Made by a program: the position numbers and the translations under genes. Shown one piece after another: positions 1 to 5,952 of a DNA stretch of 28,540 nt. Origin of the DNA: a virus; IMG/VR virus record IMGVR_UViG_3300012263_000013, positions 1 through 28,540 of that record, one strand, 5' to 3'. Positions within the stretch are counted from its first letter, which is position 1; each line of letters starts with the position of its first letter. The notes under the pieces were generated by a model that ran no database searches, was not told where the DNA came from, and worked only from the letters and a program-made list of their open reading frames with translations.

Positions 1-31
1 GTTCGTCGTACTCGTTTACAACTTTACTCAT
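1..31 (-). CDS. Start of an unidentified gene running off the left edge
   Basis: The ATG at 31 opens a frame reading MSKVVNEYDE before the window ends. The start overlaps the stop of the upstream gene by 8 nt (ATGAGTAA), the same coupling seen at neighbouring junctions, which is why I accept it as a gene. Ten codons are too few to suggest a function. Confidence 0.55.
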   Translation of the reverse strand, partial: MSKVVNEYDE

Positions 32-254
32 TTTGTGCCAGTGCCTTGAGAATTAATATTACCATATCCTCTACAACATCCTCTTCGTTGGCTGGCACAA
101 AGTCATTGGCTGACATAGTACCGACACTCCATGCGCTCCAGCACCGTGTGCAATACATTGCGCCGTCAAGCTCTTCTGCAACGGCATCCTTGAGTTGGTC
201 TAGTGCAGACTCAGATAACAATGCAAGCAACGCTTTGTTGGAAATACTACTCAT
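24..254 (-). CDS. Small hypothetical phage protein, 76 aa
   Basis: I chose the ATG at 254 (MSSISNKALL...) because it overlaps the stop of the upstream gene by 8 nt and has an AGAAGG-like ribosome site; the frame extends further upstream but only inside the neighbour. The protein is acidic, with a CTRC pair near the middle that could be half of a metal or redox site, and no membrane segment. It sits at the end of a three-gene overlapping string (247-669, this gene, and the truncated gene at the window edge). I do not recognise it. Confidence 0.65.
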   Translation of the reverse strand: MSSISNKALLALLSESALDQLKDAVAEELDGAMYCTRCWSAWSVGTMSANDFVPANEEDVVEDMVILILKALAQNE

Positions 255-669
255 TGCCGACCTTCTTGTCGTCGTTGAAGATTTTGACACTCACACCTTC
301 GGAGTAATAACCGTTGCTGCTTCCATAGAACCTAACATCGACTGATCCTTTGATGGTGCGGAATCTGTAGTAGGTCCATGTATGGCTGTCGTTGCTATGT
401 GTAGTTGGACCCGGGTCGTAGTTTGAAACTTCTTCAACCAACAACAAAGGAGTACCGACTAGATCTTCTAAGTCTCCGACGATGTCTTCGATGTACACAC
501 TTTCGCAACAATCTTGATCATGTTCTAGTGTAACAAAGTTGTTTTCTGTAACGTACAATGTCAGAGAATCGTCGTCGGCGGTTACAGCACTCAACACACG
601 GCCCAGCAGACCTTCAAATGTTTTGACTGGCCCTACCAATCTGTTGTATGTTATATGCTTGCTTTCCAT
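247..669 (-). CDS. Hypothetical protein resembling the DUF7448 family, 140 aa
   Basis: The N-terminal half is a beta-rich acidic stretch containing DQDCCESVYIEDIVGDLEDL, followed by a TWTYYRFRTIKGSVDVRFYG segment and an NGYYSEGVSVK ending. From memory this order (a CCE motif, a GDL(E/S)DL(V/I)G box, then a T..YK..TIKGSV..R.YG.SNGYYSE segment) matches phage proteins labelled DUF7448; their function is unknown. No signal peptide. It lies just downstream of tRNA-His and overlaps the next gene. Confidence 0.7.
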   Translation of the reverse strand: MESKHITYNRLVGPVKTFEGLLGRVLSAVTADDDSLTLYVTENNFVTLEHDQDCCESVYIEDIVGDLEDLVGTPLLLVEEVSNYDPGPTTHSNDSHTWTYYRFRTIKGSVDVRFYGSSNGYYSEGVSVKIFNDDKKVGNE

Positions 670-694
670 AACTTTATCCTTTGATTTTTATATT

Positions 695-771
695 TGGTAC
701 CGGCTCTTGGGATTGAACCAAGGACCTCCAGTTCCACAAACTAGCGCTCTAACCAACTGAGCTAAACCGGC
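695..771 (-). tRNA. tRNA-His(GTG), alphaproteobacterial type without G-1
   Basis: A complete cloverleaf: acceptor GCCGGTT/AGCCGGT, D arm GCTC/GAGC, anticodon loop TTGTGGA (anticodon GTG), T arm CTTGG-TTCAATC-CCAAG, encoded CCA. Most bacterial tRNA-His have an extra G at -1 opposite C73. Here position -1 is T, the discriminator is A73 and the first pair is G1-U72. That is the state reported for Caulobacter and related alphaproteobacteria, whose divergent HisRS reads the anticodon, U72 and A73. It therefore suggests a host of that group. Its 5' end overlaps the stop of the next gene upstream by 10 nt. Confidence 0.93.
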
Positions 772-1001
772 ATATTTTCTCTTTTAATAGTGTCTAGCAC
801 ACGTTCTCTTTCATGTGCTAGACGACCAATTTCGTTTGCTAGCGTTACTAACTCGTCATTGGAGTAATCCATATTGAAGATTAGTTCGGCTACAAATTCC
901 TTGCGATTGTGTGCAGACCAGTATTTGCGCACACGACGGACAATCTCGTTACTGTTCTTAGAGTCTTGATTGTTCATCCACTGTTCAAGAAGCTTTTGCA
1001 T
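762..1001 (-). CDS. Hypothetical protein, 79 aa
   Basis: I start at the ATG at 1001 (MQKLLEQWMN...), one base after the stop of the upstream gene, rather than at the longer in-frame ATG at 1076, which would overlap that gene by 74 nt. The protein is helical and charged (RRVRKYWSAHNRKEFVAE, then a heptad-like LANEIGRLAHERERVLDTIKRE), so it could form a coiled coil. Its last codons overlap tRNA-His. No family recognised. Confidence 0.6.
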   Translation of the reverse strand: MQKLLEQWMNNQDSKNSNEIVRRVRKYWSAHNRKEFVAELIFNMDYSNDELVTLANEIGRLAHERERVLDTIKRENMPV

Positions 1002-1002
1002 G

Positions 1003-1227
1003 TTAGTCAAGTGTGCTGGTTTGGCCAGCCGCACGCGCTGCTCGCGTTTCGCCACGTTCCAGCGCATCGGGATCAAGGTTCAGTGCATCGGCAGTGCGTT
1101 GTGCTTTTTCTTGCCCTACCACAGTGGTATATTGCTTGCCGCCAACTATGACATTCCACAAGTTTGTTTGCACTCGTTCGGATTGTGTGTTTGGAGTGAT
1201 GGTAAAGTCATTGCATTTACGCTTCAT
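1003..1227 (-). CDS. Hypothetical protein, 74 aa
   Basis: Starts MKRKCNDFTITPN after an AGGA ribosome site and a consensus promoter about 50 bp upstream, making it the first gene of a short unit read through to tRNA-His. The middle part (NVIVGGKQYTTVVGQEKAQRTADALN) looks like a small alpha/beta fold; the C-terminus is alanine- and arginine-rich. No family recognised. Confidence 0.6.
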   Translation of the reverse strand: MKRKCNDFTITPNTQSERVQTNLWNVIVGGKQYTTVVGQEKAQRTADALNLDPDALERGETRAARAAGQTSTLD

Positions 1228-1277
1228 GTTAGTTCCTATCCTGTGTGTCTATGCATTGTGCATCGTGTCTATATGTA

Positions 1278-1306
1278 AATGTAGCAGAGTGTTGCTGACA
1301 TGTCAA
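1278..1306 (-). promoter_or_regulatory. sigma70-type promoter, TTGACA-17-TACATT
   Basis: TTGACA at 1306-1301 and TACATT at 1283-1278, spacer exactly 17. It lies between tRNA-Lys(CTT) and the gene at 1227, so it should drive 1227 to 24 and tRNA-His. Confidence 0.75.
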
Positions 1307-1315
1307 CGTGTATTT

Positions 1316-1390
1316 TGGTGTGCCGGATGGGATTCGAACCCATGACCTTCGGTTTAAGAGACCGCTGCTCTACCGCTGAGCTACCGGCGC
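1316..1390 (-). tRNA. tRNA-Lys(CTT)
   Basis: Acceptor GCGCCGG/CCGGCAC with one C2-A71 mismatch, D arm GCTC/GAGC, anticodon loop CTCTTAA (anticodon CTT, codon AAG), T arm ATGGG-TTCGAAT-CCCAT, encoded CCA. The same acceptor mismatch occurs in the second tRNA-Lys at 6860-6934, suggesting the two arose by duplication. Confidence 0.9.
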
Positions 1391-1394
1391 ATAT

Positions 1395-1498
1395 TGGTGG
1401 AGAGAAATGGAATCGAACCACTGACACCAGGCTCTTGCCCGTGCTCTACCTCAACAAATTCGTTCTGCAGAACTCCTTCGTCTCTGAGCTACCTCTCC
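1395..1498 (-). pseudogene. tRNA-like gene with a 39-nt D loop and a 4-nt anticodon loop
   Basis: The acceptor stem (GGAGAGG/TCTCTCC), T arm (AGTGG-TTCGATT-CCATT), A73 and CCA are all intact. The D stem GCTC/GAGC encloses 39 nt instead of 7-11, including the palindrome GTTCTGCAGAAC. The anticodon stem CGGGC/GCCTG closes only the 4-nt loop AAGA, with no T33 and no readable anticodon. It cannot be an ordinary decoding tRNA; it is either a decaying gene or a tRNA-like RNA with another use. It starts five bases after tRNA-Lys(CTT) in the array. Confidence 0.7.
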
Positions 1499-1519
1499 GT
1501 AATTTCTATCCAACGTCAT

Positions 1520-1588
1520 TACTGCAACAGGAATCGAACCCGTTTTTCTAGCTGACTGCTAGCGTCCTATCCAGTAGACGATACAGAA
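1520..1588 (-). pseudogene. Degenerate tRNA-like gene (Glu/Asp-like D arm), no CCA
   Basis: It has a D arm of the Glu/Asp kind (TC-GTCT...GGAC) and a good T arm (ACGGG-TTCGATT-CCTGT). The acceptor TTCTGTA/TGCAGTA has one mismatch, there is no encoded CCA, and the anticodon arm is short: CTAGC/GCTAG closes the 5-nt loop AGTCA. Read with a 4-bp stem, the loop CAGTCAG would show GTC (Asp), but position 33 would be A instead of T. Probably non-functional in decoding. Confidence 0.6.
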
Positions 1589-1589
1589 T

Positions 1590-1711
1590 CTGCATACAAC
1601 CTCTCAACGAAGTGGTTGTATGCAGGACCTTGGATAAGGCAGTCGTTGCTGCCTAAGCTTGCTATCCTAGTCTTTAAACCAGGAAGGAAGTTAATCTTTC
1701 TCGCAAGCTAT
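1590..1711 (-). ncRNA. Structured non-coding stretch between two degenerate tRNAs
   Basis: No ORF. The minus strand folds into a perfect 12-bp hairpin (1590-1601 with 1614-1625), a GGCAG/CTGCC hairpin nested in a GGATA/TATCC pairing, and an alternative AGCTTGC/GCAAGCT pairing. The 12-bp hairpin ends two bases from the 5' end of the tRNA-like gene at 1588, so it could be a processing signal. It might be the remains of further tRNAs or a stable phage RNA. Confidence 0.4.
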
Positions 1712-1792
1712 TGTTGGACTAGGATGGACTTGAACCAACGACCTCCCACGCGACAAAGCATAGGCGCTCTTCCAATCTGAGCTACGTAGTCC
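1712..1792 (-). pseudogene. Degenerate tRNA-like gene, anticodon unclear
   Basis: Acceptor GGACTAC/CTAGTCC has a C7-C66 mismatch, there is one extra base before the D arm (GCTC/GAGC), and the T arm GTTGG-TTCAAGT-CCATC has a mismatch. The 3' end reads ACA instead of CCA. The anticodon stem closes an 8-nt loop (CTTTGTCG), in which TTG or GTC could be read. Several small defects together suggest a decaying gene. Confidence 0.6.
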
Positions 1793-1802
1793 GTAATAAA
1801 AT

Positions 1803-2021
1803 TTACTGTTCCTTATCGCATTCGCCAACCCATGCAAGCTCTCCGGTATTAGGGCAAAACAATGCATAGCCTCGGCTAATGGATTCTTGCGTCATTGTTT
1901 CCAAAGTTTCTGTCGCTGTTTTCAAGAATTCTTGATGTACTACTGCAACAACAAAAAAGATCATCGCAACTGACAAGAGTATAAACATCACAGCTAGTAG
2001 GGCTCCGTCGTGTTTTGGCAA
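1803..2021 (-). CDS. Small membrane protein, 72 aa (TTG start)
   Basis: One N-terminal membrane segment (about residues 8-28, ALLAVMFILLSVAMIFFVVA) is followed by a polar region ending FCPNTGELAWVGECDKEQ with two cysteines. I use the TTG at 2021 because AAAGGA sits 8 nt ahead of it; the first ATG would cut into the membrane segment. Likely an inner-membrane protein of unknown role, just downstream of the macro-domain gene. Confidence 0.55.
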   Translation of the reverse strand: MPKHDGALLAVMFILLSVAMIFFVVAVVHQEFLKTATETLETMTQESISRGYALFCPNTGELAWVGECDKEQ

Positions 2022-2033
2022 TATTTTATTCCT

Positions 2034-2483
2034 TTAATAAATGTACACAACCGGTTTTACATTGGTGAATTCACTCTCAATAATGGTAGCAATAACATTC
2101 CAATTGCCGCCACCCAGGCCAGCGCCAATCTGCGGCATTGCAACATGAGAATGGCCCCTGCATTCGCAAAATTCATTGATGTTGCGCATTGCATCGGATA
2201 CTGCATCGTAGCTAACGTATCGCTTTTTTTCGCCGCCATAGAACTGCTGTGTAATTGCATTGATCAAAACTTTGTCGTTTTCTTCTACAGGAATAATACA
2301 GCCCATTGCAAGACCAATAGTAATTGCAGCATACTGGTTTAAATATGCATTGTACGCCAACGGAAAGTCGTCTCGTACAATCTTTGCCACGCCACTACCC
2401 ATAACACCTTGTGCATTGCAGCCGTGTGCAAGCACTTTGATATCAGTTTTAAACATGTCGCCGTTTCGATATTCAATCTTCAT
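2034..2483 (-). CDS. Macro-domain protein (ADP-ribose binding/hydrolysis), 149 aa
   Basis: A single macro domain fills the protein. The N-terminal GDMFKTDIKVLAHGCNAQG and GVMGSGVA match the first ADP-ribose loop (with the conserved Asn). AMPQIGAGLGGGNW (about residues 114-127) is the second phosphate-binding loop. Members bind or hydrolyse ADP-ribose, ADP-ribose-1''-phosphate or ADP-ribosylated proteins. In a phage this could clear tRNA-splicing-type metabolites, reverse ADP-ribosylation, or counter NAD-derived defence signals; the sequence does not say which. Its start lies inside the end of the upstream 57-aa gene (11-nt overlap). Confidence 0.88.
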   Translation of the reverse strand: MKIEYRNGDMFKTDIKVLAHGCNAQGVMGSGVAKIVRDDFPLAYNAYLNQYAAITIGLAMGCIIPVEENDKVLINAITQQFYGGEKKRYVSYDAVSDAMRNINEFCECRGHSHVAMPQIGAGLGGGNWNVIATIIESEFTNVKPVVYIY

Positions 2484-2646
2484 TGTTGATCTCTTTTATA
2501 ATTTTGGTGACTTTATTCCAAGATTCGATTGTTGGGAGGCCAACTGGCAATTCATCCAATCCTAATTTTGCAAGGCTCTCTGAAGATGTTTTATCCCATG
2601 CTCTGAGCTGTTCTGAAAATTCTTCTGAAATAACAATCTTAGCCAT
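2473..2646 (-). CDS. Small hypothetical protein, 57 aa
   Basis: Reads MAKIVISEEFSEQLRAWDKT... and ends ...KIIKEINNED. It is the first gene after a consensus promoter (2679-2707) and overlaps the macro-domain start by 11 nt, which supports co-translation. Acidic and helical; no family recognised. Confidence 0.6.
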   Translation of the reverse strand: MAKIVISEEFSEQLRAWDKTSSESLAKLGLDELPVGLPTIESWNKVTKIIKEINNED

Positions 2647-2678
2647 TGTAACGTCCCTGTTTGTTGTGTTGTGTAACT

Positions 2679-2707
2679 ATATTAGCAGACTAATACAGTA
2701 CTGTCAA
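2679..2707 (-). promoter_or_regulatory. sigma70-type promoter, TTGACA-17-TAATAT
   Basis: TTGACA at 2707-2702 and TAATAT at 2684-2679, spacer 17. It begins 6 bp after the stop of the 333-aa gene and drives the macro-domain unit. Confidence 0.8.
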
Positions 2708-2712
2708 GCATG

Positions 2713-3714
2713 TTAATGATGTTCAACCTCGTATTCGTCAATAATCTTGGTGATTCCGTTAACCAAGAACCGATACGCATCATGATCTTGACCTTGACTT
2801 CCTTCGTGAAGCCCTGGGATCCATGCTTTTCGGGTACTATCCATAAATCTTTCAATGCAATTTCCTACCAACGCCAGTTGCAACAATTCAAGTACCCGGT
2901 TGGTATCGCCTGCTGCATATGCATCACTTACTTTAGATCGTAGACGAAATATGTCAAGCTCGGTGCCGGCACCATAGCGACGAAATGTGTTTTTAAGTGG
3001 GTGCGAAGAATTTTGGTCTAGTACTATACCATCACTAAATCCACCATTATCCACGGTCCTAAGAATACTTTTTACCTTGGCAATTTTTTCTACATCGACT
3101 GTTTTGTCAGTAACCCATTTTTCTACAAATTCTTCATCTGTGAGATTTTCATCTGACCAACACTTATTTTCAAAATAACTTTCAATAAAGCTGGGTAATG
3201 TTTCTGCTAGCTGTGCATAGGTTACATCACGATCATAATCTTCAGTGGGATCAAGTCCTTTTCCCTTGCCGGTGTATTGATCAAATTTATAGTTAGACCA
3301 CAGATCGTCTACAAAGTCTTTGCGCATCATTACATAGTTGATTTCACAAGGCGGCATTGATCCGTATTCTTTGGCAAAAAGTCTGCGTTCGTGCGTGGCC
3401 TCAAAGAACAAGTCGATGTCAAAATTATCACGTTTGACTGCAATATCATGAACCTCATTGTCGCCAACCTCAGTTTCGACTAGTATCTCTTTGATTCCAG
3501 CAAGAATTAGAGGCAGTGCCACGCCAGAGGCATTGGTGCCACCACCGTAGTCGTCGTATTCTGCTACAAACGGAGTAAGCACAGGTTTCCATAATGCTGA
3601 ACTTTTGCAGAAACTGGAATCAGTGCCGTTTTCCATAAGCGGAAATACGTAGACTTCTTCGCCTTCGAAAATTGGTAGATTGGTTAGTCCGCATGTTTTA
3701 TTCCAGCATCCCAT
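2713..3714 (-). CDS. Conserved hypothetical protein, MGCWN/CGxTNLPI type, 333 aa
   Basis: The N-terminus MGCWNKTCGLTNLPIFEGEEVYVFPL is a pattern I know from uncharacterised phage and bacterial proteins. The two cysteines separated by CGLTNLPI may bind metal. The rest is acidic with no membrane segment and no catalytic motif I can place. The start is a clear ATG two bases upstream of the stop of the preceding small ORF. Function unknown. Confidence 0.75.
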   Translation of the reverse strand: MGCWNKTCGLTNLPIFEGEEVYVFPLMENGTDSSFCKSSALWKPVLTPFVAEYDDYGGGTNASGVALPLILAGIKEILVETEVGDNEVHDIAVKRDNFDIDLFFEATHERRLFAKEYGSMPPCEINYVMMRKDFVDDLWSNYKFDQYTGKGKGLDPTEDYDRDVTYAQLAETLPSFIESYFENKCWSDENLTDEEFVEKWVTDKTVDVEKIAKVKSILRTVDNGGFSDGIVLDQNSSHPLKNTFRRYGAGTELDIFRLRSKVSDAYAAGDTNRVLELLQLALVGNCIERFMDSTRKAWIPGLHEGSQGQDHDAYRFLVNGITKIIDEYEVEHH

Positions 3715-3715
3715 A

Positions 3716-3826
3716 TTATAACTCTTTTTCCTGTTTCAATGTTTTTGCAGTTTCTAGCATTTCGATGGTTTCTGTAATAAACTCTTTGATTATTAATAAA
3801 CAATGTGCCGCCTTGTGGATGTACAA
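3716..3826 (-). CDS. Possible 36-aa protein (TTG start)
   Basis: An open frame fills the gap between the YqeY-like gene and the 333-aa gene. A TTG preceded by AGGGAAG gives MYIHKAAHCLLIIKEF and a basic/acidic helix ending KTLKQEKEL. Its stop overlaps the start region of the next gene by spacing of one base. Support is the ribosome site and tight packing only. Confidence 0.4.
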   Translation of the reverse strand: MYIHKAAHCLLIIKEFITETIEMLETAKTLKQEKEL

Positions 3827-3841
3827 ATACTCTTCCCTGTG

Positions 3842-4213
3842 TTAGCAAAGTGTGCGAACCAATGCCATATCAGCACTGGTACCAAACTCTGATTTTACAG
3901 CTTTCATCACTTGTCCGATGTTGCCGCCGGATTGCAGAATTGGCTCAATCACAGCTCGCAGTTGTAGCTCAGTTGCCATAGCAGGAAGATACTTGGAAAG
4001 GATTGCGATCTCTTGTGGATCAGCAAACTTGTTCTCCTTTAGCTTCTGCACAGCTTTCTTGACATACTGGACTGCTTCGTCAGCGGAGGTTTCTCGGGTA
4101 TTATCATTCTTGCCAATTTTCTGAATTTCATCTAAGTGAAACACCATTACACTTGCAAGTGGATTCTTTTCCTTGCGCATTACAAGTACATCAGTTTTGA
4201 ATAGTTCGAGCAT
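3842..4213 (-). CDS. GatB/YqeY-domain protein, 123 aa
   Basis: Matches the YqeY-like helical domain: an N-terminal K/D-rich helix, an AVQYVKKAVQKLKENKFADPQEIAILSKYLP core, then a small domain GGNIGQVMKAVKSEFGTSADMALV that resembles the C-terminal tail domain of GatB. Family members bind tRNA in the amidotransferase context; YqeY itself has no assigned role. Here it lies directly downstream of a tRNA-like cluster and its promoter, which may be a hint of a tRNA-related task. About 20 residues shorter than bacterial YqeY. Confidence 0.75.
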   Translation of the reverse strand: MLELFKTDVLVMRKEKNPLASVMVFHLDEIQKIGKNDNTRETSADEAVQYVKKAVQKLKENKFADPQEIAILSKYLPAMATELQLRAVIEPILQSGGNIGQVMKAVKSEFGTSADMALVRTLC

Positions 4214-4228
4214 TGTATTTCTTTCTAA

Positions 4229-4367
4229 ATAATGTTTAATAAGCTGGCAGCATTTGCTGACTGCATTTCCTCAGTCTTGGTGTCCTTCCAGATTAGACGA
4301 CTAGTAGGATTTGAACCCAATTTCCAACGTCAAGGTGTCCTTCTATTAGACGACAGCTTACTAAAAC
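4229..4367 (-). pseudogene. Two tandem degenerate tRNA-like units
   Basis: Two diverged copies share GTCGTCTAAT, then GAAGGACACC, GAC and GGAAAT in the same order, i.e. a Glu/Asp-type D arm plus anticodon region. The upstream copy still has a T arm (TTGGG-TTCAAAT-CCTAC). The downstream copy does not, and ends in small hairpins (CAGCA/TGCTG and GACTG/CAGTC). Neither has a matching acceptor stem, a proper anticodon loop or CCA. I read this as a tandem duplication of a tRNA gene followed by decay. Confidence 0.5.
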
Positions 4368-4396
4368 AACGTACTATGTCTATACTAGTATGTCAA
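4368..4396 (-). promoter_or_regulatory. sigma70-type promoter, TTGACA-17-TACGTT
   Basis: TTGACA at 4396-4391 overlaps the stop region of the SGNH gene; TACGTT at 4373-4368, spacer 17. The -10 is weaker than in the other promoters. It would transcribe the tRNA-like units and the YqeY-like gene. Confidence 0.6.
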
Positions 4397-5103
4397 CTAA
4401 TTTTTATGCCTCGTTGTATTAAATCCTCAGCAATTTTTTCTGCGGCAGCAGCGTTGGTCTTGATCCCTGGGTGTGCTAGGTCTCTTGCGTGATCAACGTT
4501 TTTAAATGGAGTAATTCCAGCATGGTCACTGAAGAAACTCCCTTCGCAATATAACGTTTTGTTTCTCCATAATGCTCGATCGGCCATCATATAAAATTCC
4601 GACGTACCTTGCCAATTGTGCCTAGCACAATACCCAGGAGACTGAGGCAAGTAACAGCATATAAATCCAGGTTTGGAGATATTGCTATATCGATGTGGCC
4701 CAGTCCAAATTTGCACGATTGCTTTTGGGTGCGGATAGTGTTCGTGCAGAATAAGAGAATTCCAAGAACTAACGTCAATTGCACTTCCTGCAATTCCTAG
4801 ATTAACTGTAGGAATGTTTAGAAGTTTTTCCAGCTGCGAACAAACAGTATCCTCGTTGGCCAGGCCAATTCCGTACACATTTGAACATCCTAGCACAACT
4901 ATGGAATTTTTCCAATCTGTGCTGGCAAACTCGCCGTGTCGAAATCCTTCCTGATTTTGACTATATGAGATTTTTTTGTTTTGATAAACCCAGTCTTTTC
5001 CTAGTCTTTTCTTATTTTTTTTAAAAAGTTTTTCGGTGTCGGTTGGACTGAAATTTTTAGAAATTGCCTGTTCGAGGCCCCGATTTGATATTAATCTTTG
5101 CAT
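4393..5103 (-). CDS. SGNH/GDSL-type hydrolase-like protein, 236 aa
   Basis: The middle has VVLGCSNVYGIGL (about residues 67-79, block I with the candidate nucleophile Ser), followed by VNLGIAGSAIDVSSWN (block II/III, Gly and Asn). Near the C-terminus is DHARDLAHPGIKTN (DxxH-type block V). Such enzymes deacylate or deacetylate carbohydrates and lipids. The first ~60 residues are basic and unrecognised. I start at the ATG at 5103 (MQRLISNRG); a longer in-frame ATG at 5175 reads through low-complexity repeats (CACCGGAT twice). The ribosome site is weak at both. Confidence 0.7.
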   Translation of the reverse strand: MQRLISNRGLEQAISKNFSPTDTEKLFKKNKKRLGKDWVYQNKKISYSQNQEGFRHGEFASTDWKNSIVVLGCSNVYGIGLANEDTVCSQLEKLLNIPTVNLGIAGSAIDVSSWNSLILHEHYPHPKAIVQIWTGPHRYSNISKPGFICCYLPQSPGYCARHNWQGTSEFYMMADRALWRNKTLYCEGSFFSDHAGITPFKNVDHARDLAHPGIKTNAAAAEKIAEDLIQRGIKIS

Positions 5104-5227
5104 AACAGTATTTATTATATTATCTATGCAGGACACTAGTCTGCTTACCATCCGGTGCCTATCCGGTGCATCCATTCACAGTGGGAAGTTACCCGGTCTG
5201 CTTCACAGCTTATGCTAATAGACAATT

Positions 5228-5304
5228 TGGTGCACACGGAAGGATTTGAACCTCCGACACCTGGTTCTTCAAACCAGTGCTCCACCAGACTGAGCTACGT
5301 GTGC
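5228..5304 (-). tRNA. tRNA-Phe(GAA)
   Basis: Complete cloverleaf: acceptor GCACACG/CGTGTGC, anticodon stem CTGGT/ACCAG with loop TTGAAGA (anticodon GAA), T arm GGAGG-TTCAAAT-CCTTC, A73 and CCA. Confidence 0.95.
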
Positions 5305-5310
5305 GTTATT

Positions 5311-5387
5311 TGGTGCTCTTGGTAGGACTCGAACCTACAACCAACGGATTCGAAATCCGGTACTCTATCCAATTGAGCTACAAAAGC
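5311..5387 (-). tRNA. tRNA-Arg(TCG)
   Basis: Acceptor GCTTTTG/CAAGAGC, anticodon loop TTTCGAA (anticodon TCG, codon CGA), T arm GTAGG-TTCGAGT-CCTAC, A73 and CCA. One C27-T43 mismatch in the anticodon stem. Confidence 0.92.
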
Positions 5388-5393
5388 AGTATT

Positions 5394-5479
5394 TGGTGAG
5401 TCGCCTTGGAATCGAACCAAGCATGGGCTCTCACCCGGAGGATTTACAATCCCCTGCCCCACCTTAGAGCATGCGACAC
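5394..5479 (-). tRNA. tRNA-Tyr(GTA)
   Basis: A class II tRNA with the expected long variable arm. Acceptor GTGTCGC/GCGACTC (one T-T mismatch), anticodon loop TTGTAAA (anticodon GTA), T arm CTTGG-TTCGATT-CCAAG, CCA encoded. Confidence 0.92.
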
Positions 5480-5499
5480 ATTATTCTGTGTAATTATTA

Positions 5500-5730
5500 T
5501 TAAATGTAAACGTTTACGTCGCCTATCAGGGTTAAACAAGAAACTGGAAAAGTCTTATATTCAACAGTTTTGTTAGAAATCCATACGCACTCGCAAATGT
5601 TGTTAACGATGTTTTGCACAAGCATATTAGGACCTCCGCTGTTTAACATGACCGCTGCACCCGCTATAATAGGCAAACTAGGCTCTATTCGTTTGCGTAC
5701 TAGTCTAAGGTCGTTTTTGTTAAATTCCAT
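5500..5730 (-). CDS. YodC-like (DUF2158-type) small protein, 76 aa
   Basis: Contains VMLNSGGPNMLVQNI followed by CECVWISNKTVEYKTFP and a C-terminal LIGDVNVYI. This matches the pattern of the small YodC/DUF2158 proteins (V.L.SGGP.M.V ... C.WF ... F ... L). Function unknown. I use the ATG at 5730 after an AGGA ribosome site instead of the longer upstream start. It lies between tRNA-Tyr and a decayed tRNA region. Confidence 0.65.
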   Translation of the reverse strand: MEFNKNDLRLVRKRIEPSLPIIAGAAVMLNSGGPNMLVQNIVNNICECVWISNKTVEYKTFPVSCLTLIGDVNVYI

Positions 5731-5952
5731 TTTAATCCTATTACACAAATTGGGTGTGTGGTTGGCTCAACGCTACAGCGGCGCGATTTAACCAGTCAGC
5801 CATAACTGGTACCGTTATTCAGCCGGAAAATTCTTGGATGCGCCCGGATTCGCATATCTTTGGTAGTCGAGGTGGGTCATTTGCATTAGCCCCAACCATT
5901 CCACATTTTCGTGTTGACGTTGATATCATTTTCAACACAATATACCGAAACT
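5731..5952 (-). other. Non-coding stretch with a tRNA 3'-end remnant and hairpins
   Basis: No ORF. At 5861-5877 there is a tRNA 3' end (T-stem strand CCCAC, acceptor strand CTCGACT, A, CCA) that matches the one at 5953-5969 in 16 of 17 bases. Other visible structure on the minus strand: ACCAGT/ACTGGT and CGCT/AGCG hairpins near 5770-5815, and GTGTTGA/TCAACAC at about 5912-5939. This looks like debris of duplicated tRNA genes, though a small structured RNA is possible. Confidence 0.45.

Noticed and set aside
1590-1792. Group I intron in the tRNA cluster (GTTTAAAGACTA resembles the conserved R element).
   Set aside because: Only about 120 nt, no matching S element or P3/P7 pairing, and the flanking tRNA parts do not join into one tRNA.
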